Of a DNA stretch of 33,143 nt, positions 23,534-31,309 are shown one piece after another. A program made the translations under genes and the position numbers. The notes under the pieces are model-generated. The model searched no databases, was not told the origin of the DNA, and was given only the letters and a program-made list of their open reading frames with translations. Source of the DNA: Burkholderiales bacterium (lineage in GTDB: Bacteria; Pseudomonadota; Gammaproteobacteria; Burkholderiales; Thiobacteraceae). Numbering within the stretch: position 1 is the first letter of the stretch; every line of letters starts with the position of its first letter. The stretch covers positions 1 to 33,143 of the forward strand of contig JADMJT010000039.1 of the NCBI GenBank assembly GCA_018781585.1. Direction: 5' to 3'.

Positions 23534-24199
23534 TTAACTCCCGTTTTGCCCTTGTGTGGCAAATTTATGTTCCACGGCAAAGACAGCTGCTTCTACGCGT
23601 GATGATAGATTCAGCTTGGCAAGTATGTGCCGCACATGGAGCTTCACCGTGTCGTGGCTAATATTAAGCGCGCGGGCAATCGCCTTATTGGATTGGCCTC
23701 GACTTAAGTAAGAGAGTATCTCGCGCTCGCGCTGGGTGAGCAGAGACAGCAAAGAATCCGGCGTGCCTTGCTTCTGATCCAATAAATTGACCAGCTTGCC
23801 GGTCATCTCCGCCGCCACCACGGTTTCACCGCGTGCAGCGCGCAGAATCGCATCCTCTACATCGTTCGGCTCCATGGTTTTAAGCAGGTAACCGCGCGCG
23901 CCGGCGCGCAGGGCCGCTGCCAAGTCCTCTTGCGAGTCGCTGACCGTTAATAGCAAAATTGGTAGGGTGTGTCCCGCTTCGCGTAATTGGGTCAGCAACG
24001 TGATGCCATTCGTGCCCGGCATATTAAGATCAAGCACCGCCACATCGGGCCGATGTTCATCCAATAGGGCTGCCGCTTCGCTCGGCTTGCCGGACATGGC
24101 CACCACGCTGACTTTGCCATGGCGCTCTAGGAGCTCAGCCAGCCCCATGCGGAATAGAGTGTGGTCATCGAACAACACAACACGAATCGCTTCAGTCAT
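23534..24199 (-). CDS. NarL/FixJ-family response regulator
   Basis: A protein of 221 aa. The receiver domain has DD at 11-12, the phosphoacceptor Asp57 in VAVLDLNMPG, the LLTVSDS segment and a conserved Lys in GYLLKTMEP. The C-terminal LuxR-type helix-turn-helix (LTQREREILSYLSRGQSNKAIARAL onwards, about 151-205) binds DNA. It is most like NarL. The start ATG overlaps the stop of the kinase gene (ATGA). The pair points towards cysG and dsr, so control of the sulfur genes by a redox or nitrogen-oxide signal is plausible but not shown. Confidence 0.93.
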   Translation of the reverse strand: MTEAIRVVLFDDHTLFRMGLAELLERHGKVSVVAMSGKPSEAAALLDEHRPDVAVLDLNMPGTNGITLLTQLREAGHTLPILLLTVSDSQEDLAAALRAGARGYLLKTMEPNDVEDAILRAARGETVVAAEMTGKLVNLLDQKQGTPDSLLSLLTQREREILSYLSRGQSNKAIARALNISHDTVKLHVRHILAKLNLSSRVEAAVFAVEHKFATQGQNGS

Positions 24200-25362
24200 G
24201 CGGCGCTTACCTTGCGTTGGGTGGCGGGAAATTCAAGGTGCACACGCATCCCTTGCCCGATATGACTTTCAAAAATAATTTCCCCTCCTAATCGCTGCGC
24301 GCGCTCGCGCATGATATTCAAACCCAGGTGCATGCCGGGGCCGGCATCATGGGCATTAAGCCCGATACCGTCATCTTGCACCGTCACCGCATATTTTCCT
24401 TCGATTAATTCTATACTGATACGCACATTGCGAGCGTGCGAATGCTTGGCGATATTCGCCAGTGCTTCCTGCACGATGTAGAACACCTGCACTTCTTGAT
24501 CCGGGGTCAAATCAATATCGTTCACCCGGTTGGCAAATACCACCTCGACACCGGTACGGTTATGAAAGTTTTGGATCACATCTTCCAACGCCGGCAACAA
24601 GCCGCGCGGATCCATTTTCTGGCGGAATTGATTCAATAGCTCGCGCAGGCCGGAATAGGCGGTTTCCATCGCGTCATCCACCTGGGCGAGGTATTTTTGC
24701 GTATTGGATTTATCGCCGTCATGAATCGCTTCATTCAGCAACGCTAAGCGCATTTTCATATACGCCAGGGTTTGTGCGAGCGAATCATGGATTTCATTCG
24801 CCAACATCTGCCGCTCATCCATGATGGTGATGCGCAAGTTCTCACGCGTCAGCCGCGCATTTTCCAGCGCCATGCCCAAATGCTCGCTGATGGAAAGAAA
24901 CAACAAGGAAATTTCTTCCGGAATAGGTCGATCATCGGGCATGAACAGGTTGTACACACCCATCACCTTGCCCTTGTGTCGTAGTGGCACGGCGATCACT
25001 TCTTTGCAGCGATTGCCAAAAAAATCCAAGGCCATGGTTTCATGACAAACCTGTGAGGCCACATCCGACTGAATCCCAATCTCATGCGCTGCGCGTCCGC
25101 AGACACCGCAACCGACCGGCACCAGATATTCGCGATCGATCACTTCCTGCGGCAGTCCAATGGCGCCCACCATGCGCATGTGCGCACCATCTGCCGTCAG
25201 TACCCGCACCGCGCCCCCACCCGCTCCGGCAAGCCGGATCATGGTCTGCAAAAAGCGATCCAGAAGATGCTCCAGATCAGCATCGCTGCTAAGACTGGTC
25301 GCGATCTCCGAGAACGCCCGCATGGCGGGGATTTTGTATCGGCTGCGCTCTTCGGAATCCAT
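24196..25362 (-). CDS. Soluble GAF-domain sensor histidine kinase, NarX/NarQ-like C-terminal half
   Basis: A protein of 388 aa with no membrane helices, hence cytoplasmic. A GAF domain (about 20-165) is followed by HisKA_3 (NEIHDSLAQTLAYMKMRL, phosphorylated His192) and a HATPase domain with NIAKHSHARNVRI, DDGIGLN and GLNIMRERAQRLGG. The GAF domain has a set of cysteines, C85 and C88 (GCGVCGR), C106 (VCHE) and C119 (GNRCKE), resembling the cysteine module of NarX/NarQ. A metal cluster or thiol-redox sensor is a reasonable guess. NarX itself has two membrane helices and a nitrate domain, which are missing here, so the signal differs. Confidence 0.92.
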   Translation of the reverse strand: MDSEERSRYKIPAMRAFSEIATSLSSDADLEHLLDRFLQTMIRLAGAGGGAVRVLTADGAHMRMVGAIGLPQEVIDREYLVPVGCGVCGRAAHEIGIQSDVASQVCHETMALDFFGNRCKEVIAVPLRHKGKVMGVYNLFMPDDRPIPEEISLLFLSISEHLGMALENARLTRENLRITIMDERQMLANEIHDSLAQTLAYMKMRLALLNEAIHDGDKSNTQKYLAQVDDAMETAYSGLRELLNQFRQKMDPRGLLPALEDVIQNFHNRTGVEVVFANRVNDIDLTPDQEVQVFYIVQEALANIAKHSHARNVRISIELIEGKYAVTVQDDGIGLNAHDAGPGMHLGLNIMRERAQRLGGEIIFESHIGQGMRVHLEFPATQRKVSAA

Positions 25363-26000
25363 ATCGGGTGAGATGATTGATGGGGTGTTGGAGGCTTTTC
25401 CGCCCTCTATATCAACAGAAAACGGTAATGAAACATTCTAGACACCCAGCCTCTGATTTGCAACCGCCTAGCTCCATGGTTTTTCAAATAAATACAGAGG
25501 GTTAATTCGATTAAATTACCCTCGCCGCTAATAAAAAAGCGATCTGCTAATCAGCTTGTCCGGGCGGGATTCGAACCCGATTCGGGCCAAAACCCATGCG
25601 AACAGAGGGGGAGCAGGGGTAATTAAATCATATAGTTATGAAATTCACACTTGCGAGGATACCCTCAAAACACCCCCTTTTCCCCCTTACTGCCCCACAA
25701 ACGCTCCAAAATCTGCTGCCGTCCAACCTTGAATATAAAGCGGAAATGGCAGTGGAACGCCCCATTTTCAACAGTTTCAACAGTCGTGGAGTCAATTGAT
25801 CGCCCATTCCTTTAAAGACTCTTCGAATACCCTGGGCCTGGCCACTGCAAGCGTCTGCCCCTCAAGCAACCTTCTCACGGGCGAACAGCCGATTTCTGAG
25901 GCAGCAAACGCAACATAGCCGCATAAATAAAGCCCTAGGCCCCATTCTTGCATATCACTACCTGCGCGAGCTTTTTGTCGCAAAAGCTACAGGAGAATGC
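25363..26000. other. Gene-poor junction between two-component system and accessory region
   Basis: No convincing gene lies here. The stretch holds a tRNA 3'-end-like fragment (25557-25580), a short tandem repeat of TTTCAACAG (about 25766-25783), and purine/pyrimidine-skewed tracts (near 25604 and 25670). A 63-codon frame on the minus strand (25792-25983) has only a TTG start and no recognisable product. The kinase promoter should be in 25363-25550, but I could not pick a clear one. The features suit an old integration junction. Confidence 0.5.
25557..25580 (-). pseudogene. tRNA 3'-end fragment (possible attachment-site remnant)
   Basis: The minus strand reads CGGGTTCGAATCCCGCCCGGACA: a T-arm with the TTCGAAT loop and a 4-bp GGG-containing stem, followed by what could be the 3' acceptor strand. 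The sequence upstream does not provide anticodon or D-arms, so it is only the last 24 or so bases of a tRNA. Such 3' fragments are left by integrative elements that target tRNA genes. The isotype was not determined. Confidence 0.5.
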
Positions 26001-26234
26001 ATGCCGATTTACGACTTTCATTGCAATAAATGCGACCGCACTTTCGAATCGCTGGTGCGCGCTTCCAGCGCACCCGTGTGTCCCGCGTGTGGCAGCGAGA
26101 ACGTTGAAAAACTAGTGTCGTTGCCGGCGGCGCAGGGCAAAACCGCCGGCATCATCTCCCGCGGCCGCACACAAGCCGCCCGCGAAGGCCATTTCAGCAA
26201 TTACGCGCCTTCGGAGCGGCCGGGGCGCAAATGA
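26001..26234 (+). CDS. FmdB-family zinc ribbon protein
   Basis: A protein of 77 aa. MPIYDFHCNKCDRTFE and CPACGSENVEKL give the CxxC...CxxC zinc ribbon of the FmdB putative regulatory family. A Ser/Arg-rich tail follows. The function of the family is unclear; the name comes from a methylotroph gene cluster. AGGAGA lies five bases before the ATG. The stop overlaps the ATG of a 30-codon ORF that bridges to the next gene, so it may head the AAA+ cluster operon. Confidence 0.88.
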   Translation: MPIYDFHCNKCDRTFESLVRASSAPVCPACGSENVEKLVSLPAAQGKTAGIISRGRTQAAREGHFSNYAPSERPGRK

Positions 26235-26323
26235 GCGATGGCCAAGCTATGCGCGATCACCTCGATGCTTTGTCGTGTTTGCGACAAAGGCTGGCATTAC
26301 GCATACCGGTTTCCGGGAGCTGA
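26231..26323 (+). CDS. Possible 30-aa micro-ORF coupling fmdB-like gene to the next gene
   Basis: The ATG at 26231 overlaps the stop of the FmdB-like gene (ATGA). The frame stops four bases before the ATG of the following gene, and its final codons contain GGGAG, which serves as that gene's ribosome binding site. The peptide begins MSDGQAMRDHLDALSCLRQR and has no known motif. Its placement suits a coupling leader, but short frames like this also arise by chance. Confidence 0.3.
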   Translation: MSDGQAMRDHLDALSCLRQRLALRIPVSGS

Positions 26324-26326
26324 CTC

Positions 26327-26707
26327 ATGTTGAATGCCGCGCTACTGTCCATCATCGAAGACGCGGGGATCGCTGTACTCACCTTGACCGAGGGTCTGGA
26401 AAAAAACGAATTTCTCGCCTCCCGCCTCACCCGCGCGGAAACGCAACGCCAGGTGAAGATCATGAGCGAAAGCATCGCCAGCCTATCTCTAAAAACACAA
26501 GCTTTTCTCGCCGAAGTTGACTGGAGCGGCTGGCATACCGTTGCACAGCAGCTCGGCGCAAACGCCAATGCAGAACAGGAGGCGCTGTGGTTCGCCGTAC
26601 GCTCCCTGGTGCCGGCCACCCTGATGTGGCTGCGCGTCTACCGCACGAACCAGCCGGAACTATTCGAATGCAAACCCAACCCTGACGCGGGCGAGGCTAG
26701 ACCATGA
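26327..26707 (+). CDS. Unknown 126-aa protein, partner of AAA+ ATPase gene
   Basis: I do not recognise a family. The protein is 126 aa, mainly helical, soluble, and ends in a short disordered tail (NPDAGEARP). It has one cysteine and no catalytic motif; the middle segment SESIASLSLKTQAFLAEVDWSGW suggests an amphipathic helix. Its stop overlaps the start of the AAA+ gene (ATGA), so it is very likely made together with it and may be an adaptor or substrate of the ATPase. Confidence 0.75.
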   Translation: MLNAALLSIIEDAGIAVLTLTEGLEKNEFLASRLTRAETQRQVKIMSESIASLSLKTQAFLAEVDWSGWHTVAQQLGANANAEQEALWFAVRSLVPATLMWLRVYRTNQPELFECKPNPDAGEARP

Positions 26708-28422
26708 ACCTGCAAATCGAGCGGCCTTATATCGAGGCCATGATTACCGAATTCCCGCGCCTCGCACCGCTCCAGGACCAGTTGCGCTTGGGCAACAAGG
26801 TGACGATGCCTTTCCACCAGCTCTCCGGCGCCGAACTGGGCTTCCTCGGCAATCTCTACCGGGAAGCCGGACCCGCCATGCGCACCCGCGCCGCGCAGCT
26901 CGCCACGCTGCAACAGGCGCTCGACGGCCAAGGCACGCGCTTTGGCGCCGGCGACGATCTGGAAATGCTGATGCCGGCGATCGCCCGCTATCTGACCACA
27001 GACGCCCTGCGCGGCTGGCTGTTCCGCGTGAACGTGTCGGACAAGCCTTTGGCCTACGTCGTTACCCGCCTCGACTACATCGCCGCATCCAACGACGAAA
27101 CCGGCAAGGTCATGATCGAGCTCAAGGCCAACGCCAAGAGCACGCTCGCCACGGCGGGCATCCGCATCGCCGCCGCCGACATCGTGAACAAAACGGTGGC
27201 GGAAATTTTCGCCGCCAAGGGATTCGTGCGTGAGAGCGCTGAACTGATCGCCGCCTACGACGATACTGCGGAGCATTATTTCGACTGGCGCGGCCAGTAC
27301 GGCGCACAGTTTTCCGGCCAGGGCACCGGCTTCTACGCCGAAGACCCGACCGCCACCCACCGCGACACCGATTGGTCGCGCAAGGACGTAGTGGTGTTGT
27401 CCAGCGGCGGCGGAACGACGCGTTTAGTAAACGACGAGGGCATCCTGAACGCGCGCACCACCACATTGGAAGCGACTGGCGACATCTTCGGCCAGTATCT
27501 GCGCAAGGCGGCGAAGAGCAATCAGTACAACGCGGAAGACGAAGTCGGCGAATTTCAGGCGGGCATTCCCAAGGGCCTGTTCACGCAGCTTCCGGTACAC
27601 CCCTACATCTTCATGTTTCATTTGGAACTGCATCATTACCTGTGGGTGCACGTGGACGACATCGCGCCCTACGAGTACCAACCGGCACTGAAACAGAAAT
27701 TGATCCTGCCGCCGGAACAAACCGATCTCATCGACATCCTCACCGCCGAGATGGACGTGCTGATGGACGATATCGTGGCCGGCAAATCCGGCGGCACCAC
27801 CGTGCTGTGCGCCGGCCCGGCGGGCGTGGGCAAGACGCTGACCGCCGAGGTCTATTCCGAAATCATCCAGCGCCCCTTGTACCGCGTGCATTCGGGACAA
27901 CTGGGGCTCAACGTGGCAGCGATGGAAACCGCGCTCAAGGATGTGCTGACCCGCGCCCAGCGCTGGGGTGCGGTGATGCTGATCGACGAGGCGGATGTTT
28001 ACATCAAGCGCCGTGACGACAACATCGCCATGAACGCCGTGGTCGGCGTGTTCCTGCGCGTGCTGGAATATTTCAACGGCCTGCTGTTCCTCACCACGAA
28101 TCGCGTGGACGACATCGACGAAGCCATCGTCTCGCGCTGCATCGCCCTGATCCGCTACTACCCGCCGGATAGTCAGGCGCGGCGCAGGATCTGGCAGGTG
28201 ATGCTGGAGCAGTTCGCGCTGAATATCGACGACGCACTGCTGGACGAACTAGTCGATCTGTTCCCCAGCGCCAGCGGCCGCGACATCAAGGGCCTGACCA
28301 AATTGGCGGCCAAATACTGCAACCAGAAACAGGTCCGCCCTAGCGCCGAAGTATTCAGGCGCTGCTCCGTATTTCGCGGCATGGAATTGGAACGTCCGGC
28401 CAAGCAGCTTTGTTCCGCATGA
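26704..28422 (+). CDS. AAA+ ATPase with large unknown N-terminal domain
   Basis: A protein of 572 aa. Residues 1 to about 340 have no recognised domain. The AAA+ core has Walker A GPAGVGKT at 371-378 and Walker B VMLIDEADVY with D428/E429. Sensor 1 is in LLFLTTNRVDDID, and the IVSRC segment follows with a likely arginine finger. A helical lid with SGRDIKGLTKLAAKYC and a C-terminal extension close the protein. The core resembles FtsH/katanin-like remodelling ATPases, not DNA-helicase loaders. There is no protease domain. It is embedded in a compact cluster with three small unknown genes. Its role is unknown; remodelling of a protein complex is the family expectation. Confidence 0.85.
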   Translation: MNLQIERPYIEAMITEFPRLAPLQDQLRLGNKVTMPFHQLSGAELGFLGNLYREAGPAMRTRAAQLATLQQALDGQGTRFGAGDDLEMLMPAIARYLTTDALRGWLFRVNVSDKPLAYVVTRLDYIAASNDETGKVMIELKANAKSTLATAGIRIAAADIVNKTVAEIFAAKGFVRESAELIAAYDDTAEHYFDWRGQYGAQFSGQGTGFYAEDPTATHRDTDWSRKDVVVLSSGGGTTRLVNDEGILNARTTTLEATGDIFGQYLRKAAKSNQYNAEDEVGEFQAGIPKGLFTQLPVHPYIFMFHLELHHYLWVHVDDIAPYEYQPALKQKLILPPEQTDLIDILTAEMDVLMDDIVAGKSGGTTVLCAGPAGVGKTLTAEVYSEIIQRPLYRVHSGQLGLNVAAMETALKDVLTRAQRWGAVMLIDEADVYIKRRDDNIAMNAVVGVFLRVLEYFNGLLFLTTNRVDDIDEAIVSRCIALIRYYPPDSQARRRIWQVMLEQFALNIDDALLDELVDLFPSASGRDIKGLTKLAAKYCNQKQVRPSAEVFRRCSVFRGMELERPAKQLCSA

Positions 28423-28442
28423 CATAGAGAAAGGAGAAGTAA

Positions 28443-28736
28443 ATGCAAATGCAAGCAAGCATCACATTCGTCGGCGAGCACGCCCACCTGCCCTCCCCGG
28501 ATGAAATTTCCGCGGGCATCGAAGCCGCCGCCGAGGTATTCGCCAAGCACAACGTCGACCCGCTGGCCTGCGCGGCGGCCAACACAAAACTGGAGAAGGA
28601 CGAAGAGCTGACCAAAGAAGAAGCCCAGTTGTGCGTGATCTGGCAGATGGCGGACGACAAGGCTTTTCGCGCCATCACCCTGGGCTGGCTGAAACGCGAT
28701 ACCGACATCTGGCTCACCGTGGACAAGACATCGTGA
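28443..28736 (+). CDS. Unknown small acidic protein in AAA+ cluster
   Basis: A protein of 97 aa, unrecognised. It is acidic with a predicted helical middle (ISAGIEAAAEVFAKHNVD) and an EELTKEEAQLCVIW stretch. A strong AAAGGAG ribosome binding site lies seven bases before the ATG. It lies 20 bases after the AAA+ gene and eight bases before the next small ORF. Likely a co-expressed partner of the ATPase. Confidence 0.72.
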   Translation: MQMQASITFVGEHAHLPSPDEISAGIEAAAEVFAKHNVDPLACAAANTKLEKDEELTKEEAQLCVIWQMADDKAFRAITLGWLKRDTDIWLTVDKTS

Positions 28737-28743
28737 CCCCATC

Positions 28744-28911
28744 ATGAATGTAGAACAGTTGATCGCTGCACTACAGCAGATGCCCCAGGAAGCGGTAGTG
28801 CTGCTCGAAGGCGATGCGGGTTACTCGCTGGTCGGCGGCGTGGGCTTCGAGGAAAACGGCGACGGGGTGCCGGATGAGGTGATTCTGTTGCCGTCGATGG
28901 AAGATGATTGA
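28744..28911 (+). CDS. Unknown 55-aa acidic protein, last gene of AAA+ cluster
   Basis: A 55-aa product starting MNVEQLIAALQQMPQEAVVL and ending EVILLPSMEDD. It is strongly acidic with an alternating hydrophobic pattern: one N-terminal helix, then beta strands. The start is a repeat-free ATG seven bases after the preceding stop. The compact spacing, reading-frame composition and conservative codon use support a real gene. The family is not recognised. Confidence 0.6.
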   Translation: MNVEQLIAALQQMPQEAVVLLEGDAGYSLVGGVGFEENGDGVPDEVILLPSMEDD

Positions 28912-28949
28912 TGGGGATTTGGTAAATGACTCGCAGATTACACGCCCCG

Positions 28950-29046
28950 AAATCCCTCCTGCCCTCCCTTTTTCAAAGGGAGGAACCTATCCAGTGCCGC
29001 CTGCAGCAGTTTCCCCCCTTTGAAAAAGGGGGGCTAGGGGGGATTT
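28950..29046. repeat. Double-hairpin dispersed repeat (MITE-like)
   Basis: The outer ends are inverted: AAATCCCTCCTGCCCTCCC at 28950-28968 against GGGGGGCTAGGGGGGATTT at 29028-29046. Two inner perfect hairpins are CCTCCCTTT/AAAGGGAGG (28963-28971 with 28975-28983) and CCCCCCTTT/AAAGGGGGG (29013-29021 with 29025-29033). The layout is that of a small non-autonomous repeat; similar sequences are common between genes in many proteobacterial genomes (recalled). It separates the AAA+ cluster from the GST gene and may act as a bidirectional terminator. Confidence 0.7.
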
Positions 29047-29086
29047 GCGTGGGCACTCTCCCTATGCCGAAAGCTCAATAGCGCCC

Positions 29087-29701
29087 ATGAAGCTCTACAT
29101 GACCCCCGGCTCCTGCTCCACCGGCATCCACATTTTGTTGGAGGAGCTCGATCTGGCGTTCGAGGCATACATCGTCAACCTGCCGGCGGGCGATCACTTA
29201 AAGCCCGACTACCTCGCGATCAATCCGAAATCCAGCATCCCCACCCTGGTGCGCGACGATGGCACGGCATTGAGCGAGTTCCAGGCCATCGCCTACTGGC
29301 TCGCGCGCAAGTATCCAAAAGCGAAGTTGATGCCGGGCGATGCGGATGGCGACGCGCAAGTGATCGAGGCTATGGACTATGTCGTCGGCACCCTCCACGG
29401 CCAAGGCTACACGCGCATTTTCACCACCGCCAACTACACGCCGAACGAGGCCGACCACGAAGCGGTGAAAGCGCGCGGCCGCGAAATCGTTGAAAAGGGA
29501 TTCGCGATCATGAACAACACGCTCGCCGGCAAGGAGTATGTCGCGGGCGATTTTTCCATCGCCGATGCGGCTTTGTTCTATGTTGAATTTTGGGCGGACA
29601 AAATCGGCATCGACCTGCCGCAACACTGCCGCGCCCACTACCAGCGCATGCTGGCGCGCCCGGTGGTGCAGCGCGTGCTGCGCGAAGAAGGCTATCGCTG
29701 A
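29087..29701 (+). CDS. Glutathione S-transferase family protein
   Basis: A protein of 204 aa from the ATG at 29087; a longer frame from 29045 runs into the repeat. The thioredoxin-like N-terminal domain has MKLYMTPGSCSTGIH, with PGSCS matching the beta-class catalytic region, then NPKSSIPTLVRDDG with the cis-proline, and LSEFQAIAYWLA. The helical C-terminal domain contains the N-capping-box-like VAGDFSIADAALFY. The substrate is unknown. The next gene encodes an FAH-family hydrolase 27 bases downstream. That pairing occurs in aromatic ring-cleavage (gentisate) pathways as maleylpyruvate isomerase plus fumarylpyruvate hydrolase, but the GST here is not the typical zeta class. Confidence 0.9.
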   Translation: MKLYMTPGSCSTGIHILLEELDLAFEAYIVNLPAGDHLKPDYLAINPKSSIPTLVRDDGTALSEFQAIAYWLARKYPKAKLMPGDADGDAQVIEAMDYVVGTLHGQGYTRIFTTANYTPNEADHEAVKARGREIVEKGFAIMNNTLAGKEYVAGDFSIADAALFYVEFWADKIGIDLPQHCRAHYQRMLARPVVQRVLREEGYR

Positions 29702-29728
29702 CAATTTGTAAAACGAGAGACCCGAACC

Positions 29729-30415
29729 ATGAACTACGCCTTCCCCCCCGCCCCCGTCGTCACCCTCGACGCCATGTCGAGCGAACCATTCCCAGTGCGC
29801 CGCATTTTTTGTGTCGGGCGCAACTACCCCGATCATGCGCGGGAAATGGGCGCCGACCCCGAGCGCGATGAGCCTTTCTTCTTCATGAAACCGCCCGGCG
29901 CCATCCTGCAAAATAATTCCATCCTGCCCTACCCGACTCACACAGAAAATTTACAGCCCGAGGTGGAGCTGGTCGTGGCCCTGCACAAGGGCGGCAAAAA
30001 TATCCCCGTCGATAAAGTCGATTACGACTACGTGTTCGGCTATGCCGTGGGCCTGGACATGACCCGGCGCGACCTGCAACAGGCCGCAAAAGAAAAGGGG
30101 CAGCCTTGGGACATGGCCAAGGCATTCGACCACTCGGCCCCATGCACCGCGATTACACCGGAGTTTTATTCGGGGGCGATCAGCCGGGGCAAAATCGAAC
30201 TCAAGGTGAATGGCGAAATCCGCCAGAGCGGCGACGTTGGCGACATGATTTTGAAAATACCGCAGATGGTCAACACGCTATCGAATCTGGTCGAGCTGTT
30301 TCCCGGCGACCTGATCTTTACCGGCACCCCCGCTGGCATTGCGCCAGTGGTCAAGGGCGATGTGATCGAAGCCACGGTCGCCGGGCTGGAACCGCTGATC
30401 ATCACCATCGGCTAG
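29729..30415 (+). CDS. Fumarylacetoacetate hydrolase-family protein (acylpyruvase/fumarylpyruvate hydrolase-like)
   Basis: A protein of 228 aa, the single-domain FAH size. Landmarks are IFCVGRNYPDHAREMG (25-40), FFMKPPGAIL, the metal ligands in LQPEVELVVAL (two Glu) and GLDMTRRDLQ (Asp), and the C-terminal FPGDLIFTGTPAGI. Family members cleave C-C bonds in fumarylpyruvate or acylpyruvates, or decarboxylate oxaloacetate. It is co-oriented with the GST gene, with AGAGA before the ATG. The substrate cannot be assigned. Confidence 0.9.
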   Translation: MNYAFPPAPVVTLDAMSSEPFPVRRIFCVGRNYPDHAREMGADPERDEPFFFMKPPGAILQNNSILPYPTHTENLQPEVELVVALHKGGKNIPVDKVDYDYVFGYAVGLDMTRRDLQQAAKEKGQPWDMAKAFDHSAPCTAITPEFYSGAISRGKIELKVNGEIRQSGDVGDMILKIPQMVNTLSNLVELFPGDLIFTGTPAGIAPVVKGDVIEATVAGLEPLIITIG

Positions 30416-30462
30416 CAAAGTGCTTAACCAAAGCAAAACTCTAAACACCAGCCACGATCAGT

Positions 30463-30518
30463 CCCTTCCCCTTCAGGGGGAAGGCTAGGATGGGGGTGGG
30501 TGCACCATGCCCCCATCC
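30463..30518. repeat. Two-hairpin palindromic intergenic repeat
   Basis: CCTTCCCC/GGGGAAGG forms the first hairpin (30464-30484). GGATGGGGG (30488-30496) pairs with CCCCCATCC (30510-30518) to form the second. The core is the inverse of the repeat at 1079-1116, which shows it is a dispersed family. It is located between the FAH-family gene and the next ORF and may act as a terminator. Confidence 0.65.
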
Positions 30519-30559
30519 CACCGTCGGAATCCCCCAAACCATCAGAACGGACATCCCCA

Positions 30560-30997
30560 ATGAACACCCCCAACATTCTCGATCACAATCGCGTGATCCT
30601 GTGTCACTTCGATAGCTACAGCACCGCCTTGGTATTCGCCCGCTACGGCGACAGCGTATTGGCACCCGCGCCCTTGCCGGAGTCTGCGAGCGCCATGACT
30701 GCACCCGGCGACGCCACAGAACAACACAAACCCGGCGCGGTGCTGGATGCCTTCGTGGCGCACAATAACCTCGACCCCACGAAATTAAAACTCGATGACG
30801 GCTTCCAGGCTTGGCTGTCCAGCGACGGCGACCCGATTCGAATTCATCTTGTGCGCTTTACGACTTTAGATGCCCCGCATGAGGCGCTGGCGCCCAGCGG
30901 CGGCGTATTCAAGCCCATCAGTGGAATGCGGGGGATGCCCATGACCGAGTTGAATCTGATACGTCAGGTTTTCGATTTGATCATGGGGGGTGGCTAA
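30560..30997 (+). CDS. Unknown 145-aa protein
   Basis: Not recognised. A product of 145 aa from the ATG at 30560; the frame is open back to 30500, but that part crosses the palindromic repeat. The N-terminal part reads NILDHNRVILCHFDSYSTALVFARYG and looks like a folded alpha/beta protein. There is one Cys and no catalytic motif. The C-terminal segment MTELNLIRQVFDLIMGGG is helical. No clear operon partner; the gene stands alone after the FAH gene. Confidence 0.6.
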   Translation: MNTPNILDHNRVILCHFDSYSTALVFARYGDSVLAPAPLPESASAMTAPGDATEQHKPGAVLDAFVAHNNLDPTKLKLDDGFQAWLSSDGDPIRIHLVRFTTLDAPHEALAPSGGVFKPISGMRGMPMTELNLIRQVFDLIMGGG

Positions 30998-31309
30998 AAC
31001 ATCACCTCATATGCCTTGACTGAGAGTTTGGAAAACGCGACCTTCGGTTCTCATCCCTAATCAAACGGTAGTGCTTTACTTGTTGATCGACTGTTTTGCA
31101 GCGGGAGCAGACCATTCAAACCGGCCATGCCGATGGCCACATTTAGCCACCCAAAAACAGTCAATCAGATATGTCCGCTCTGACCGTATTATTGGGTTGT
31201 TATAGAGGCGCAAGAAATCGAAAGCGCTTGCGAATCAGCTAATTGGCTGAGCATAATGGACACCCAAAATAATAATTGTTATATGGGCGTTGGTGTCCGT
31301 ATATTAACT
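30998..31309. other. Gene-free region with inverted repeats ahead of the cassette
   Basis: No gene is supported. It contains a 14-bp inverted repeat with one mismatch, TGATCGACTGTTTT (31084-31097) and AAAACAGTCAATCA (31154-31167), enclosing a perfect GGCCAT/ATGGCC hairpin (about 31123-31138). A second stem is GGACACC.CAA (31258-31267) with TTGGTGTCC (31290-31298), with one bulged C. This second stem directly precedes the cassette boundary and may be a degenerate recombination site. These structures suggest mobile-DNA debris. Confidence 0.55.

Noticed and set aside
25792-25983. 63-codon minus-strand ORF
   Set aside because: TTG start, no ribosome binding site, no recognisable product, lies in a junction region. 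An internal ATG gives only 53 aa.
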